From contig JBKCHQ010000055.1 of the NCBI GenBank assembly GCA_046302715.1, positions 1-6,334 on the forward strand: a DNA stretch of 6,334 nucleotides. The letters run 5' to 3'. The stretch is from CAMCXT01 sp046302715 (GTDB taxonomy: Bacteria; Bacteroidota; Bacteroidia; M30B66). The translations under genes were made by a program, and so were the position numbers. The first letter of the stretch is position 1, and each line of letters starts with the position of its first letter. The notes under the pieces are model-generated. The model saw only the letters and a program-made list of their open reading frames with translations, was not told the origin of the DNA and did not search any database. Of this stretch, positions 4,590-6,334 are shown one piece after another.

Positions 4590-6334
4590 ATGGGAGAGCA
4601 CAATTCAGCTCATGCACACATCCCGAAATTTGGTTTGGCGGGACTCCTTGTTACATTAGGCATTATATACGGCGATATTGGTACTTCGCCTCTCTATGTA
4701 ATGAAAGCCATAGTAGATGACCGTGTTATTAGCCAGGAACTTATTTTAGGCGGTATGTCCTGTATTTTTTGGACGCTCACCTTACAAACTACAATCAAAT
4801 ATATTTTGCTCATATTAAGAGCCGACAATAAAGGGGAGGGCGGAATTTTTGCTCTTTACGCCTTGGTGCGTCGTACCAAAATAAAGTGGCTACTATTTCC
4901 GGCGATAATTGGTGGAGCAGCTTTGTTAGGTGAGGGAATTATTACCCCTGCAATTTCAGTTTCTTCTGCTATTGAGGGTTTACGCGAATCGTATCCTCAC
5001 ATCAGCACAATACCAATTATTATAGGTATTTTATTTTTTCTCTTTGCGGTGCAGCAGTTTGGTACCAAATCGATTGGGAAATTTTTTGGGCCAGTCATGC
5101 TTACCTGGTTTTTAATGCTCGCCATTTTGGGTATCGCTCATTTAATTCATGCTCCTTGGGTTTTAAAGGCATTAAGTCCGCATTATGCTTTTGATTTATT
5201 GAGCCGTTATCCTAATGGATTTTGGATATTGGGAGCCGTATTTCTTTGTACCACCGGGGCTGAAGCGCTATATTCAGATCTAGGCCATTGCGGGAAACGA
5301 AACATTAGAGCCTCGTGGATTTTCGTGAAATTTTCGTTAATTCTCAATTACTTTGGTCAGTCGGCTTGGTTACTTAGTCATGAAGGACAACTATTGGAAA
5401 ACAAGAATCCTTTCTATTCGTTAATGCCTGAGTGGTTTTTTATCCCTGGCTTTATTATTACTACTATTGCCACAATAGTAGCAAGTCAGGCATTAATAAG
5501 TGGTTCTTTTACCCTAATTAATGAGGCCATTCGTCTTAATTTGTGGCCCAAAGTACGTATTTCATACCCGACCCTCCTGAAAGGGCAACTTTATATTCCA
5601 TCCATCAATTGGCTCTTGTTTTTGGGATGCGCCAGCGTGGTTTTATTTTTTAAAGAATCAAGTGCTATGGAAGCCGCTTATGGACTCACCATTATTATTG
5701 GCATGATGATGTCGTCTACTTTGCTTGTTTTTTACATGCGTATGAAGCGATTTGCACCCTGGATAGTTGGTTTGTTTATTTTAACCTATCTAACGGTTGA
5801 GTCGAGTTTTTTAATTGCTAACATTAAAAAAATCCCGGATGGTGGATATATTTCATTGTTTATAGCATTATTCATTGCGTTAATCATGTGGATTTGGTAC
5901 GATGCTCGTAAAATCCGCAATTCCTATGTTGAGTTTGTAAATCTCAACGAATACCTTGAATTACTCTGTGAGCTCAAACAAGACCTTTCTGTCCCAAAAT
6001 ATGCTACCCATTTAGTGTTTTTAACAAGCGCTAACAATGACGAACAGCTAGAGTCAAAAATAATTTATTCCATTCTCCAGAAGCAACCTAAACGCGCAGA
6101 TATTTATTGGTTTTTACACGTTGATGTGGTAGATGAGCCTTATCGCATGGAGTATAAGGTAAACGAAATTGTAAACGATGCCGTTATTCGTGTAGACTTT
6201 CTTTTAGGTTTCCGTGTCGCTCCTCGCATTAATCTAATGTTTCGAAAAGTAGTGCAGGATTTGGTAAAAGATCACGAAGTGGATATTGTTTCACGTTACG
6301 AATCACTCAACAAGAATCAGGTAATCGGTGATTT
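4590..6334 (+). CDS. kup: KUP/HAK/KT family potassium uptake transporter (partial, C-terminus cut by window edge)
   Basis: This inner-membrane protein imports K+, in this family by H+ symport. The 581 visible codons stay open to the window end; family members usually have about 620-680 residues. Signatures are YGDIGTSPLYV at 27-37, ADNKGEGGIFALYAL at 78-92, GEGIITPAIS at 114-123, TTGAEALYSDLGHCGKRNIR at 221-240, GQSAWLL at 256-262, NPFYSLMP at 273-280, ASQALISGSFTL at 298-309 and GQLYIPSINW at 332-341. The conserved acidic residues D29, E115 and E225 are retained. About twelve hydrophobic segments run from 15 to 437, followed by the start of the cytoplasmic tail (438 onward). The ATG has no Shine-Dalgarno; it is chosen because it is the only suitable start close before the first membrane segment and the reading frame has no ATG just upstream. 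It is transcribed away from the serine operon and is probably functionally unrelated to it. Confidence 0.95.
   Translation, partial: MGEHNSAHAHIPKFGLAGLLVTLGIIYGDIGTSPLYVMKAIVDDRVISQELILGGMSCIFWTLTLQTTIKYILLILRADNKGEGGIFALYALVRRTKIKWLLFPAIIGGAALLGEGIITPAISVSSAIEGLRESYPHISTIPIIIGILFFLFAVQQFGTKSIGKFFGPVMLTWFLMLAILGIAHLIHAPWVLKALSPHYAFDLLSRYPNGFWILGAVFLCTTGAEALYSDLGHCGKRNIRASWIFVKFSLILNYFGQSAWLLSHEGQLLENKNPFYSLMPEWFFIPGFIITTIATIVASQALISGSFTLINEAIRLNLWPKVRISYPTLLKGQLYIPSINWLLFLGCASVVLFFKESSAMEAAYGLTIIIGMMMSSTLLVFYMRMKRFAPWIVGLFILTYLTVESSFLIANIKKIPDGGYISLFIALFIALIMWIWYDARKIRNSYVEFVNLNEYLELLCELKQDLSVPKYATHLVFLTSANNDEQLESKIIYSILQKQPKRADIYWFLHVDVVDEPYRMEYKVNEIVNDAVIRVDFLLGFRVAPRINLMFRKVVQDLVKDHEVDIVSRYESLNKNQVIGD

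Overview
The window looks like chromosomal housekeeping DNA from a member of the Bacteroidota (Bacteroidetes). Three things point there. First, none of the six start codons has a Shine-Dalgarno run. Second, the two clearest promoters carry the Bacteroidota -7 element TAnnTTTG, upstream of serC and of kup. Third, the gene order serC-serA-DUF1015 and the short, ACT-less SerA are typical of that phylum. The genus cannot be told from this sequence. I see no mobile element, CRISPR array, tRNA or rRNA, and no sign of recent transfer.

Bases 1-3854 hold a four-gene minus-strand operon, transcribed right to left: serC (phosphoserine aminotransferase), serA (3-phosphoglycerate dehydrogenase), a DUF1015-family protein and yggS (PLP-binding homeostasis protein, cut by the left edge). 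Spacing is very tight: a 2-nt gap, then ATGA and TAATG start-stop overlaps, so translation is probably coupled. SerA and SerC perform the first two steps of serine synthesis from 3-phosphoglycerate. SerC needs PLP and YggS manages PLP. DUF1015 is the unknown member, and its DGHHR motif is the most interesting lead here. No serB (phosphoserine phosphatase) is in view.

Bases 3855-3940 hold the serC promoter, with inverted repeats around its -7 element, and the strong intrinsic terminator of the next gene. That gene (3941-4339, minus) encodes a small exported protein with MORN/YwqK-type repeats. Its true start is an internal ATG rather than the upstream TTG.

Bases 4340-4589 are a 250-bp AT-rich divergent intergenic region. 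It holds a good promoter for kup, a weak candidate promoter for the MORN-type gene, and a tandem TTAACATT repeat with an 11-bp period that resembles a PhoB/PhoP-type operator. From 4590 to the right edge runs kup, a KUP/HAK/KT potassium transporter. All twelve membrane segments are present, but the cytoplasmic tail is cut by the window end.

The window is mostly well-known biology. The parts worth a second look are the DUF1015 protein locked into the serine operon and the two unexplained operator-like repeats.
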